Source of the DNA: Actibacterium sp.
Lineage (GTDB): Bacteria > Pseudomonadota > Alphaproteobacteria > Rhodobacterales > Rhodobacteraceae
Assembly: GCA_016278285.1 (NCBI GenBank)
Contig: JADQCD010000028.1
Span: forward strand, 1-33,479
Direction of reading: 5' to 3'
DNA length: 33,479 bases
Positions 1 to 10,317 of the stretch are shown piece after piece. Every line of letters starts with the position of its first letter. The stretch's first letter is position 1. Both the position numbers and the translations under genes were made by a program. The notes under the pieces were generated by a model. The model did no database searches. It saw nothing but the letters and a program-made list of their open reading frames with translations, and was not told the DNA's origin.

Positions 1-2
1 AC

Positions 3-26
3 CTGCCGCCGGTCATCCTGCCGTGA
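3..26 (+). CDS. tsaB: C-terminal tail of upstream gene, likely TsaB (partial)
   Basis: Frame 3 reads LPPVILP* ending at 26; the stop TGA overlaps the GTG start of rimI (GTGA). tsaB-rimI adjacency is common in alphaproteobacteria. Identity is inferred from context only. Confidence 0.4.
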   Translation: MPPVILP

Positions 27-442
27 CGCCCGACGCGCTGGCGACACTTCACGCCGCCTGTTTCACGACGCCCCGCCCCTGGAAGGCCGATGAATTCGTC
101 CGGCTTCTGGGCAGTCCCGGCGTGTTTCTGATCGTCGAGGCGCAAGGCCTCGCGCTGGGGCGCGTTCTTGCCGGCGAGGCCGAGCTGTTGACGCTGGCGG
201 TGGATCCCGGGGCACGGCGGCAAGGCACCGGCCGGAACCTGCTGAGGGATTTTGAAATCGAGGCCCGCGCGAGCGGGGCCGAGACCGCCTTTCTGGAGGT
301 CGCAGCCGACAACGACGCGGCGCTGGCGCTGTATCTTTCGGCCGGATGGATCATGGCGGGTCGGCGGCCGGGATATTACCGCACCCCCGAAGGCGCCCGC
401 ATCGACGCGACCGTGCTGCGAAAGCCGCTGACAGGCACCTGA
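23..442 (+). CDS. rimI: Ribosomal-protein-alanine N-acetyltransferase (GNAT)
   Basis: 139 aa; GNAT core 'LLTLAVDPGARRQGTGRNLL' and 'AFLEVAADNDAALALYLSAGW'. Confidence 0.85.
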   Translation: MTPDALATLHAACFTTPRPWKADEFVRLLGSPGVFLIVEAQGLALGRVLAGEAELLTLAVDPGARRQGTGRNLLRDFEIEARASGAETAFLEVAADNDAALALYLSAGWIMAGRRPGYYRTPEGARIDATVLRKPLTGT

Positions 443-483
443 CCTGACCTGGCGCAAAGCCACGGCGGAACGGAAAAAACCGG

Positions 484-512
484 TTGACCGCGTTCCGGTG
501 CTTCGGCCTAAA
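484..512 (+). promoter_or_regulatory. Possible sigma-70 promoter of the BMP ABC operon (TTGACC-N17-CCTAAA)
   Basis: TTGACC at 484-489, 17 bp spacer, weak -10 CCTAAA at 507-512, upstream of the ATG at 590. Confidence 0.25.
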
Positions 513-589
513 TCGATCATGAAGAAAGCTGGACCGGACCGGTTACTGGTTTGCCGATCCAGAAACTTGACGCCAACCGGGAGATTTCG

Positions 590-1579
<990 letters not shown>

Positions 1580-1591
1580 GGGCCGCCCGCC

Positions 1592-3217
1592 ATGCGCAGC
1601 GAAACGCCTGAGGGGCGGCAGGAAGCTGCCATCCCGGCGATAGAGCTTCGCGGGATTTCCAAGGCCTTCGGGCCGGTTCAGGCCAACAAGGACATCTCGA
1701 TCAAGGTGATGCCCGGCACGATCCACGGCATCGTTGGCGAGAACGGCGCCGGGAAATCCACCCTGATGAGCATTCTTTACGGCTTCTACAAGGCCGATTC
1801 GGGTGAAATCTTCGTCAACGGCCGCCAGACCGCGATCCCCGACAGCCAGGCAGCAATACGTGCCGGTATCGGAATGGTTTTCCAGCATTTCAAGCTGGTG
1901 CCGAACTTCACCGTGCTGGAAAACGTCATCCTGGGCGCCGAGGATGGTCCGCTTGTCAAGCCGTCGCTGGCCAAGGCCCGTGGCACGCTGAAACGGCTGG
2001 CCGCGGAATACGAACTGCATGTCGATCCCGATGCGCTGATCGAGGATCTCAGCGTCGGGCATCAGCAGCGTGTCGAAATCCTCAAGGCGCTTTTCCGTTC
2101 GGCCGACATCCTGATCCTGGACGAGCCGACCGGCGTTCTCACGCCGACGGAGGCGGATCACCTGTTCCGGATTCTCGAAAGCCTGCGGGCCGAGGGCAAG
2201 ACGATCATCCTGATTACGCACAAACTGCGCGAGATCATGCACATCACCGACAGTGTCAGCGTGATGCGTCGGGGCGAGATGACGAAGACGCTGAAGACCG
2301 CGACGACCGGCCCGGAAGAACTGGCCGAGCTGATGGTGGGCCGGAAGGTTCTGATGCGGGTGGACAAGGAACCGGCCGCGCCAGGCGACAACGTGCTGGA
2401 AATCGAGAATTTGCACATGACCGATGAAGACGGCGTCGCGCGCCTGAAGGGCGTGTCGCTGAATGTCCGCGCGGGCGAGATCCTGGGCATCGCCGGCGTC
2501 GCCGGCAACGGCCAGTCGCATCTGCTGGAGCTTCTGGGCGGGATCACGACCGGTACCGGCACCATACGCATCAACGGCCGGCAGATTGACCTGAGCGGCA
2601 GGCATTCCGACGCCCGGTCGCGCCGCGCCCGCGGCATCGGGCATGTCCCCGAGGACCGCCAGAGCCAGGGCCTGATCATGGATTTCACGGCCTGGGAAAA
2701 CATGATCCTGGGCTATCACGGCGACCCGGCCTATCAGAAGAATGCCCTGCTGATGGACAACCATGCGATCCGCGAGATGACGGCCGGCAAGATGGAACGC
2801 TTCGACCTGCGCCCGCCGAACCCGGACCTTCTTGCCAGAAACTTTTCCGGTGGCAACCAGCAAAAGATCGTCCTGGCGCGCGAGATCGAGCGCGGCCCCG
2901 ACCTGCTGCTGGTCGGCCAGCCGACCCGCGGCGTCGATATCGGCGCGATCGAATTCATCCACCAGAGCCTGATCGCGCTGCGCGACGCGGGCAAGGCGAT
3001 CCTGCTGGTTTCGGTCGAACTGGACGAGATCATGTCGATGTCCGACCGCATCGCCGTGATGTTCGACGGACGGATCGTCGGTGAATGCCTGCCCGGAGAG
3101 ACCGACGAGAAAGAACTGGGCCTGCTGATGGCCGGAATCGAACAGCCGTCCCGGAAAACGCCCGTGGTCGAGCCCGCATTGGACGAGGCGGCGAAGGGAA
3201 AGGGCATCCATGCCTAG
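1592..3217 (+). CDS. ABC transporter ATP-binding protein, tandem-domain (nucleoside/sugar type)
   Basis: 541 aa, two ABC domains: GENGAGKST, LSVGHQQRVEILKALFR, DEPTGVLTP; second domain GVAGNGQSHL, FSGGNQQKIVLAREI. Confidence 0.9.
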   Translation: MRSETPEGRQEAAIPAIELRGISKAFGPVQANKDISIKVMPGTIHGIVGENGAGKSTLMSILYGFYKADSGEIFVNGRQTAIPDSQAAIRAGIGMVFQHFKLVPNFTVLENVILGAEDGPLVKPSLAKARGTLKRLAAEYELHVDPDALIEDLSVGHQQRVEILKALFRSADILILDEPTGVLTPTEADHLFRILESLRAEGKTIILITHKLREIMHITDSVSVMRRGEMTKTLKTATTGPEELAELMVGRKVLMRVDKEPAAPGDNVLEIENLHMTDEDGVARLKGVSLNVRAGEILGIAGVAGNGQSHLLELLGGITTGTGTIRINGRQIDLSGRHSDARSRRARGIGHVPEDRQSQGLIMDFTAWENMILGYHGDPAYQKNALLMDNHAIREMTAGKMERFDLRPPNPDLLARNFSGGNQQKIVLAREIERGPDLLLVGQPTRGVDIGAIEFIHQSLIALRDAGKAILLVSVELDEIMSMSDRIAVMFDGRIVGECLPGETDEKELGLLMAGIEQPSRKTPVVEPALDEAAKGKGIHA

Positions 3218-4304
3218 GCTACCCAATTGGGCCGATGTCGTGCTGATACCCGCGCTCAGCCTGCTGATCGCCTTTGTCTTGTCCGGACTGGTGATCCTTG
3301 CCATCGGCGAGAATCCGATCGCGGCCCTCAACATGATGGTCAAGGGCGCCATGGGATCGACTTATGGCTGGGGCTACACGCTTTATTACGCCACGAATTT
3401 CATGTTCACCGGTCTCGCCTTCGCCGTGGCCTTCCACGCGCGGATGTTCAATATCGGCGCCGAGGGTCAGGCAATGATGGGCGGGCTGGGCGTGGCGCTG
3501 GTCTGTCTGGCCGTCGACTGGCCGCATTGGGCACTGGCGCTTCCCGTCGCGGTGGCCGGCGGGGTGGCCTTCGGCGCTCTTTGGGCGCTGATCCCGGCCT
3601 GGCTTCAGGCGCGGCGCGGCAGCCACATCGTGATAACCACGATCATGTTCAATTTCATCGCCGCGTCGATCCTGAACTATGTCCTTGTCAACCTGATGCG
3701 GCCCGAAGGCTCGATGGACCCGGCGACGGCGAGGTTCCCGCCGGGCACCGGCCTGCCCACGTTGCACGACATCCTTGCGGTGGCGGGCATTCCGTTTTCG
3801 CAGGAAACACCGGCCAATATAAGCTTTTTGCTTGCGGTCATCGCCTGCGTCCTGGTCTGGTTGCTGATCTGGCGCACCCGGCTGGGTTATGGCATCCGCG
3901 CCTACGGTCACTCCGAAGCGGCCGCAGTCTATGCCGGGATATCTCCGGTCAGGATCGTGGTGATCGCAATGCTGATTTCGGGCGGGCTGGCCGGGATGAT
4001 GGCGATCAACAACGTCATGGGCGAGGCCGAAAGGCTGGTGCTGAACGCGGTCGAGGGGGCCGGCTTCATCGGCATCGCGGTGGCGCTGATGGGCCGCAAC
4101 CACCCGTTCGGCATCTTCCTGGCCTCGCTCCTGTTCGGATTTCTATACCAGGGTGGCGCCGAACTTGCGTTGTGGATGAGCATTCCGCGCGAACTGATCG
4201 TGGTGATTCAGGCGCTGGTGATCCTGTTCACCGGCGCGCTGGACAACATGGTGCGGATGCCGCTGGAAAAGCTGTTCGCGGTCCTGCAAAAGGAGCGCGC
4301 GTAA
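3210..4304 (+). CDS. ABC transporter permease (BMP/nucleoside type)
   Basis: 364 aa, multi-TM, 'MFNIGAEGQAMMGG' and 'HIVITTIMFNFIA'; overlaps the upstream ATPase gene. Confidence 0.88.
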   Translation: MPRLPNWADVVLIPALSLLIAFVLSGLVILAIGENPIAALNMMVKGAMGSTYGWGYTLYYATNFMFTGLAFAVAFHARMFNIGAEGQAMMGGLGVALVCLAVDWPHWALALPVAVAGGVAFGALWALIPAWLQARRGSHIVITTIMFNFIAASILNYVLVNLMRPEGSMDPATARFPPGTGLPTLHDILAVAGIPFSQETPANISFLLAVIACVLVWLLIWRTRLGYGIRAYGHSEAAAVYAGISPVRIVVIAMLISGGLAGMMAINNVMGEAERLVLNAVEGAGFIGIAVALMGRNHPFGIFLASLLFGFLYQGGAELALWMSIPRELIVVIQALVILFTGALDNMVRMPLEKLFAVLQKERA

Positions 4305-5272
4305 TGGATCTGGCGACGCTGCTTCAGGTGCTCGATTCAACGGTCCGGCTGGCCACGCCCCTGCTGCTGGCCTGCCTTGCGGGCCTGTTTTCCGAGCGAT
4401 CGGGGATTTTCGACATCGGGCTGGAAGGCAAGATGCTGGCCGCCGCCTTCTTTTCGGGCGCCATTGCGGCGGTCACCGGATCGGTCTGGCTGGGGCTGCT
4501 GGCCGGAATCGCCGCCTCGATGGTTTTGTCGGGCATCCACGGTCTTGCCTCGATCACCTTCCGGGGAAACCAGCTGATCTCGGGCGTGGCGATAAACTTC
4601 CTCGCGGCCGGGCTGACCGTGGTCATCGCACAGGCCTGGTTCCAGCAGGGCGGGCGCACGCCTTCGCTGATCGGCGGGGCACGGTTCGCCCCGATCACGC
4701 AGCCCTTCGCCGAGACGCTGAAGAATGTGCCGGTGCTGGGGCCGGTCTATTACCAGCTTTTCTCCGGTCACTCGATCCTGGTCTATTTGGCCTTCCTGAT
4801 GGTGCCGGCCACCTGGTGGGTGCTGTTGCGCAGCCGGTTCGGCCTGCGCCTGCGCGCCGTGGGCGAAGCGCCCGAGGCGGTCGACACCGCAGGTGTTTCG
4901 GTGATCGGCACGCGCTATGCGGCGGTGGCGATCTGTGGGGTGCTGTGCGGTGTCGCCGGGTCATATCTGGCGACCGGGCTGCAAGCGGGGTTCGTCAAGG
5001 ACATGTCGGCCGGGCGCGGATATATTGCGCTGGCGGCGCTGATCTTTTCCAAGTGGCGCCCGTGGCATGCACTGGGGGCGACCATGCTGTTCGGTTTTCT
5101 CCAGGCTCTTGCGCTGCGGCCCGACATCATCGAGACCGCCCTGCGCGTTCCCATCCCCGTTCAGCTGCTGGACGCGCTGCCCTATATCCTGACCGTGGTC
5201 ATCCTTGCCGGTTTCGTGGGCAGGGCGACGCCACCGCGGGCCGGCGGGTCGCCTTATGTGAAGGAACGTTGA
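4304..5272 (+). CDS. ABC transporter permease (BMP/nucleoside type)
   Basis: In-frame 3' part of ORF 3227-5272, true start ATG 4304 overlapping the TAA of the previous gene (TAATG); 'SERSGIFDIGLEGKMLAAAFF', 'GNQLISGVAINFLAAGLT'. Confidence 0.88.
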   Translation: MDLATLLQVLDSTVRLATPLLLACLAGLFSERSGIFDIGLEGKMLAAAFFSGAIAAVTGSVWLGLLAGIAASMVLSGIHGLASITFRGNQLISGVAINFLAAGLTVVIAQAWFQQGGRTPSLIGGARFAPITQPFAETLKNVPVLGPVYYQLFSGHSILVYLAFLMVPATWWVLLRSRFGLRLRAVGEAPEAVDTAGVSVIGTRYAAVAICGVLCGVAGSYLATGLQAGFVKDMSAGRGYIALAALIFSKWRPWHALGATMLFGFLQALALRPDIIETALRVPIPVQLLDALPYILTVVILAGFVGRATPPRAGGSPYVKER

Positions 5273-5281
5273 ATTTCGCGC

Positions 5282-5300
5282 GCCCGGCAGGATGCCGGGC
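5282..5300 (+). terminator. GC-rich hairpin after the ABC operon (GCCCGGCA-GGA-TGCCGGGC)
   Basis: 8-bp perfect stem with 3-nt loop, starting 9 nt after the permease stop; no clear U tract. Confidence 0.5.
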
Positions 5301-5336
5301 CTTGCCAGCGGCGCGCGCTTGGGCCTAGGGAAGACA

Positions 5337-6251
5337 ATGCAGATCTACCTCCCCATCGCCGAAATATCGGTCAACCTGTTCCTGCTGCTGGGCCTGGGCG
5401 GTATCGTGGGGCTTCTTTCGGGCATGTTCGGGGTCGGCGGCGGCTTTCTGATAACGCCGCTGCTGTTCTTTCTCGGCATCCCGCCGGTGGTCGCCGTGGC
5501 CACCGGGGCCAACCAGATCGTGGCCTCGTCGATCTCGGGTGTGCTAGCGCATCTCAGGCGCAAGACGGTTGACCTGAGGATGGGCACGGTGTTGCTGATC
5601 GGTGGGCTGTTCGGCGCGATATTGGGGATCGCGGTATTCAACATCCTTCGGCAGATGGGCCAGGTCGATCTGCTGGTTCGGCTTTGCTATGTCCTGTTTC
5701 TTGGCGTGATCGGCGGGTTGATGATGATCGAAAGCCTGCGTTCGCTGCGGCGGGTCCGCGGTGGCGCCCCCCCAAAACGCCGCCATCACGGCTGGGTGCA
5801 TGGCCTGCCGTTCAAGATGCGCTTTCGCACCTCGGGGCTGTACATATCGGCGATCCCGCCGCTGCTGGTCGGTGCGTCGGTCGGTGTGCTGGCCGCGATC
5901 ATGGGCGTGGGCGGCGGCTTCATCATGGTGCCGGCGATGATCTATCTGTTGGGGATGCCGACCAAGGTTGTGGTGGGCACATCCCTGTTCCAGATCATCT
6001 TCGTCACCGCCTTCACCACTATGGCGCATGCGGTCACGAACCAGAGCGTGGACATGGCACTGGCCGTGATCCTGCTGATCGGTGGCGTGATCGGGGCGCA
6101 GGTGGGCACGCGGCTTGGCGCCCGGCTGAATGCCGAGCAGTTGCGCATCCTGCTGGCCGCGCTGGTGCTGGCGGTCTGCGGCAAGCTGGCGCTCGACCTG
6201 CTGCTGCGCCCGGATGAGCTGTTCTCCCTGTCCGAGCCGGGGGCGGTCTGA
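5337..6251 (+). CDS. Sulfite exporter TauE/SafE family protein
   Basis: ORF 5292-6251; ATG 5337 preferred because 5292 lies inside the terminator-like hairpin. Duplicated 'GMFGVGGGFLITPLL' / 'AIMGVGGGFIMVPAM' signature. Confidence 0.85.
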   Translation: MQIYLPIAEISVNLFLLLGLGGIVGLLSGMFGVGGGFLITPLLFFLGIPPVVAVATGANQIVASSISGVLAHLRRKTVDLRMGTVLLIGGLFGAILGIAVFNILRQMGQVDLLVRLCYVLFLGVIGGLMMIESLRSLRRVRGGAPPKRRHHGWVHGLPFKMRFRTSGLYISAIPPLLVGASVGVLAAIMGVGGGFIMVPAMIYLLGMPTKVVVGTSLFQIIFVTAFTTMAHAVTNQSVDMALAVILLIGGVIGAQVGTRLGARLNAEQLRILLAALVLAVCGKLALDLLLRPDELFSLSEPGAV

Positions 6252-7012
6252 TGGCGATACTGCGGTTTGCGATGGTTCTGGCTGTCCTGGCCTGTCTGCC
6301 GGCGCGGGCCGAGCAGGTCGTGGCGGGGCTGAGCCAGGCGCGAATCTCGATCAATACCAGCTTTCAGGGCTCCGAGATCCTGGTGTTCGGCGCCGTTAAA
6401 CGCGAGGCCCCGATCCCGGCCGGGCAGTTGGACGTGATCATCACTGTTCAGGGGCCGGCAGTGCCCGTCACCGTGCGAAGGAAAGCGCGCCGCATGGGGA
6501 TCTGGATAAATACCGAGGCGGTAGAGGTGGATCTGGCCCCAAGCTTTTATTCCGTCAGCACCACCGCGCCCCTGGATCGTGCCCTGAACGAAACCGAGGA
6601 TCTGCGTCACAAGGTGTCCATCGCGCGGGCGATCCGCGCCGTCGGCGTAACCGAAGACACCGCAAACCTGCCCGCCTTCATTCAGGCGCTGATCCGGATT
6701 CGGACCGAGGCCGGGCTTTACCAGACACGTCCGGGCGCAATCTCGTTGATTGAGGATACGCTGTTCCGAACCGGCATCGCACTGCCATCGGATCTGGTCG
6801 AAGGCGATTATCTTACGCGTATCTTCCTGACCCGCGGCGGCCAGGTGATCGATATGCACCAGACCACGATCCCGGTGCGCAAGGTCGGGATTGAGCGCTG
6901 GATCTTCAACCTCGCACACCAGCGCCCCTTTATCTACGGTCTGCTGTCGCTGCTGATCGCGGTGACGGCCGGTTGGGGTGCCTCTGCCGTTTTCAGGTAT
7001 TTCCGGGCCTGA
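6251..7012 (+). CDS. TIGR02186 family putative transmembrane protein
   Basis: 253 aa, signal peptide and C-terminal TM helix; ATG shares 1 nt with the TauE stop (TGATG). Family recalled from its usual pairing with TauE/SafE genes. Confidence 0.7.
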   Translation: MAILRFAMVLAVLACLPARAEQVVAGLSQARISINTSFQGSEILVFGAVKREAPIPAGQLDVIITVQGPAVPVTVRRKARRMGIWINTEAVEVDLAPSFYSVSTTAPLDRALNETEDLRHKVSIARAIRAVGVTEDTANLPAFIQALIRIRTEAGLYQTRPGAISLIEDTLFRTGIALPSDLVEGDYLTRIFLTRGGQVIDMHQTTIPVRKVGIERWIFNLAHQRPFIYGLLSLLIAVTAGWGASAVFRYFRA

Positions 7013-7016
7013 CCGG

Positions 7017-8546
7017 TCATTCCGGTGCGCCGGTCAGTTCCAGCGGCGCGGCGGCCGTGCGCAGGTCATCGGTCGAAAGCGGCGCGCCGGGCCGCGCCAG
7101 GCGGTTGCGCACCACCCAGAAAAGCCGTTTTTCGGCGCGGGTGATCGCCACATAGGCCAGCCGTTTCCAGAGCGGCTGTCCCGCCTCGACGCGGCCCATG
7201 CGCGCCGCGGCGAAAAGGTCCGGTGCGAAAAGCTGGACATTTTCCCACTGGCTGCCCTGGGCCTTGTGGATCGTCACCGCGGCCCCGTGCAGAAAGGCCG
7301 CGCCCATGTGGGCAGCGAAGGGAATGAACGGCTCTTCCTCGCCGGGCAGCTCGATCTTGACGATGGACGCGGCCGAGACCTGCGGATCCTCGGCCCCGAT
7401 AACGTGCAGTCGCGAGAAGCCGGCCCGTTTGCCGGGCCCCAGATAAATCACCTGCGCGCCCTTGATCAAGCCGCGCGCCTCAAGATCCAGCCGCTTCTTG
7501 CGATGCTTGAGCGGCAACTCGATCCCGTCGCAGATCAGAGGCTCGCCCGGCAGAAGCGAATCCGAGGGCGCGCCATAGGCCGCGCGAAATGCCTGGATCA
7601 GCCGGATCCGCGTCGCGTTGCGCCAGACCAGAACCGGTGAGCGGGCCATCAGGTCCGCCTCGACCCGCTCGGCCCAGATCACCCGGTCGTCATGGGCCGC
7701 GGCCTGCGCGACCAGTTTCTCGAAATCCTCGAACCCGATTCCGGGGTCGCCCAATGCATGGGCAAGATCGAGGATCGGGTTATCCTCGGCCTGGCGATGG
7801 ATGCGATGCAGCACCAGCTTGCGCTCGTCCGGCAGGTCGTCGAACACCATCTTGCCGGACTGGTTGACCGGTGCCAACTGCGCCGGGTCGCCGAAGACCA
7901 GCAGGGTCGAAAAGATGTCCTGCAAATCCCCGAACTGGCGCTCGTCCAGCATCGAACCCTCATCGACGAAACCGATATCCAGCGGTTCCTCGCGCCGTTT
8001 CCAGCCGGTAATGAAATCCGACCCCCGAAGCCCCGCGGCGGCCAGCGCGCCGGGCACGGATTTGTGCGACTGATAAAACGCAAAGGCCCGGTCCAGCGCG
8101 GCCTCGGTCAATCCCGCGACCACCGGACGCTCGCCGTTGCCGGCCAGCCATTCGGCGATCTTTTCATATTCCGGGTCATAGACGGGGGTATAAAGGATGC
8201 GGTGAATCGTCGTCGCTGGCACCCCGCGCTGGCGCAGCACGCTGGCGGCCTTGTTGGTCGGCGCCAGAATGGCCAGGGTGCGCCGGTCCTTTCGGCGGCG
8301 GCCTTCGTAATCGCCCGAGACGGTTTCGACGCCCGCCGCTTCCAACGCCTCATGGAGCCTGGCCAGCAGCATCGTCTTGCCTGAACCGGCCTTGCCAACC
8401 AGCGCCAGAACGCGGCTGCCCTGACCCTCGCTCCGCGGGGTGAGGATGGCTTCGTCCATATCGACGCCGACGGCCCGCAACACTTCGGTCACGCGGTCGA
8501 AGGCTTCGGCCTGATCTTCGGAAAATTGCAGCGCCGGCACGGTCAT
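7017..8546 (-). CDS. RecD-like ATP-dependent DNA helicase (AAA/UvrD C-terminal)
   Basis: Walker A 'VGKAGSGKTMLL', 'TIHRILYTPVY', 'AVTIHKAQGSQWENV', 'AYVAITRAEKRLFW'. Start MTVPALQFSEDQ at 8546 (track ORF begins at 8588). Confidence 0.85.
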   Translation of the reverse strand: MTVPALQFSEDQAEAFDRVTEVLRAVGVDMDEAILTPRSEGQGSRVLALVGKAGSGKTMLLARLHEALEAAGVETVSGDYEGRRRKDRRTLAILAPTNKAASVLRQRGVPATTIHRILYTPVYDPEYEKIAEWLAGNGERPVVAGLTEAALDRAFAFYQSHKSVPGALAAAGLRGSDFITGWKRREEPLDIGFVDEGSMLDERQFGDLQDIFSTLLVFGDPAQLAPVNQSGKMVFDDLPDERKLVLHRIHRQAEDNPILDLAHALGDPGIGFEDFEKLVAQAAAHDDRVIWAERVEADLMARSPVLVWRNATRIRLIQAFRAAYGAPSDSLLPGEPLICDGIELPLKHRKKRLDLEARGLIKGAQVIYLGPGKRAGFSRLHVIGAEDPQVSAASIVKIELPGEEEPFIPFAAHMGAAFLHGAAVTIHKAQGSQWENVQLFAPDLFAAARMGRVEAGQPLWKRLAYVAITRAEKRLFWVVRNRLARPGAPLSTDDLRTAAAPLELTGAPE

Positions 8547-8600
8547 GACGCGACCATAAGGTGGCCGTTCGCCGGGGACCAGTAGCAATGCCCGGTAATC

Positions 8601-8789
8601 TCAGTGGGACCGCGACCGACCGCACAAGGCACCGGGACCGTTATCGGGACCGTCGTCACCGGCCTGCGACAATTCCTCGCGGACGACGGCCAGGGTCTCG
8701 TCCACCTTTTCCGCCAGGCGGCCCATGTTGTTGGCCCAGGCATAGGCCTTCATGTCGGTCAGGACGTCGATGATCCATTCATGGCCCAT
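8601..8789 (-). CDS. Small conserved hypothetical protein (62 aa)
   Basis: MGHEWIIDVLTDMKAYAWANNMGRLAEKVDETLAVVREEL..., helical acidic small protein; internal start of ORF 8601-8942; directly upstream of the helicase on the same strand. Confidence 0.5.
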   Translation of the reverse strand: MGHEWIIDVLTDMKAYAWANNMGRLAEKVDETLAVVREELSQAGDDGPDNGPGALCGRSRSH

Positions 8790-8907
8790 GAGCCCCCCCA
8801 AGTCAGTTGCAGTTTTCCGCATACTGCAACCGTAACAGGGGAGGCGCCGCCGTGTTATCTGTCGAAAAGGACACAACCTGTTCGCATTGCCGATACAACG
8901 CCAGGGA

Positions 8908-10200
8908 TCAGGCCGGGTGGCCAGCCTCCACGGCATCTTCAAGGGTGCGCAACCCGCTGCGCGGGGCCTGAACCAGCACCGCCATGTTGCCGGGCTTGTG
9001 TTCGTTGCGCAGCATCTTCAGATGCGCGGCGGGGATGTCTTCCCATGGGAACACCTCGGACATGCAGGGGTCGATCCGGCGCTCGATCATCAGCTTGTTG
9101 GCCGCAGCGGCCTGTTTGAGATGCGCGAAATGGCTGCCCTGGATACGCTTCTGGTGCATCCAGACATAGCGCGCGTCCATCGTCAGGTTATACCCGGTCG
9201 TGCCCGCGCAGATCACCACCATCCCGCCCTTCTTGACCACGAAGGTCGAGACGGGAAAAGTCGCCTCGCCCGGGTGTTCGAACACCATGTCGACATTGAC
9301 ACCCTTGCCGGTGACGTCCCAGATGGCCTTGCCGAAGCGGCGCACCTCGGCGAACCATTCCTTGTATTCGGGCGTGTTGACCCTGGGCAATTGCCCCCAG
9401 CAATCGAAATCCTTGCGGTTGATAACCCCGCGCGCACCCAGCGACATGACGAATTCGCGCTTGTCCTCGTCACTGATGACGCCGATCGCGTTGCCGCCGG
9501 CGGTGTTGACAAGCTGGATCGCGAAGGATCCCAGGCCGCCCGAGGCCCCCCAGATCAGCACATTCTGTCCCGGCTTCAACTCATGCGGGTGATGACCGAA
9601 CAGCATCCGATAGGCGGTGGCCAGCGTCAGCGTGTAACAGGCCGACTCCTCCCATGTCAGGTGCCTCGGCCGCGGCATCAGTTGCTGTGCCTGGACATTG
9701 GTGAACTGCGCGAAGGATCCATTCGGCGTCTCGTAGCCCCAGATCCGCTGGCTGGGAGAAAACATCGGATCGCCGCCGTTACATTCCTCGTCGTCGCCAT
9801 CGTCCTGGTTGCAGTGGATCACCACCTCGTCGCCGACCTTCCAGCGCTTCACCTTGTCGCCGACGGCCCAGACGATCCCGGCCGCGTCGGACCCGGCGAT
9901 ATGGTAATCGGCCTTGTGAACGTCGAAGGGGCTGATCGGAATGCCCAGCCCGGCCCAGACCCCGTTGTAGTTCACACCGGCCGCCATCACCAGAACAAGC
10001 ACATCGTGGCTGTCCAGCCCGGGCACATCCACCACTTCGACCTGGAACGACTTGTCGGGATCGCCATGCCGTTCGCGCCGGATCGTCCAAGCGTACATTC
10101 TTGCGGGAACATGGCCCATGGGTGGCATTTCGCCGATCTCGTACAGGTCCTTCTTCGGCGCATCATAGGCCAGCGTTTCGGGTTTCGTGTCCAGGGCCAT
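8908..10200 (-). CDS. ccr: Crotonyl-CoA carboxylase/reductase
   Basis: Start MALDTKPETLAYDAPKKDLYEIGEMPPMGHVP; MDR-type NADPH domain 'VLIWGASGGLGSFAIQLVNTAGG' and 'VIHCNQDDGDDEECNGGDPMFSPSQRIWGYETPNGSFAQF'; RBS GGAGGAG upstream. Confidence 0.93.
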   Translation of the reverse strand: MALDTKPETLAYDAPKKDLYEIGEMPPMGHVPARMYAWTIRRERHGDPDKSFQVEVVDVPGLDSHDVLVLVMAAGVNYNGVWAGLGIPISPFDVHKADYHIAGSDAAGIVWAVGDKVKRWKVGDEVVIHCNQDDGDDEECNGGDPMFSPSQRIWGYETPNGSFAQFTNVQAQQLMPRPRHLTWEESACYTLTLATAYRMLFGHHPHELKPGQNVLIWGASGGLGSFAIQLVNTAGGNAIGVISDEDKREFVMSLGARGVINRKDFDCWGQLPRVNTPEYKEWFAEVRRFGKAIWDVTGKGVNVDMVFEHPGEATFPVSTFVVKKGGMVVICAGTTGYNLTMDARYVWMHQKRIQGSHFAHLKQAAAANKLMIERRIDPCMSEVFPWEDIPAAHLKMLRNEHKPGNMAVLVQAPRSGLRTLEDAVEAGHPA

Positions 10201-10279
10201 CGGCGCCTCCTCCGTTTCGTGGCGATTGCCGCATTGCAGAATCAATGCCGGATACATCTTTCCGAGTAAAGATGCTAAA

Positions 10280-10289
10280 GCAATATTGC
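10280..10289. promoter_or_regulatory. Perfect 10-bp palindrome GCAATATTGC upstream of ccr
   Basis: GCAATATTGC at 10280-10289, about 80 nt upstream of the ccr ATG; candidate regulator site. Confidence 0.35.
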
Positions 10290-10317
10290 AACCGACTACC
10301 GGGCCTATATTGTAATT

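Noticed and set aside
3227-4303. 5' part of the 681-aa ORF 3227-5272
   Set aside because: Out-of-frame read through the first permease gene; the true second permease starts at ATG 4304.
8887-10269. 460-aa plus-strand ORF antisense to ccr
   Set aside because: Mirror ORF of a well-supported gene; no domain recognised and atypical composition.
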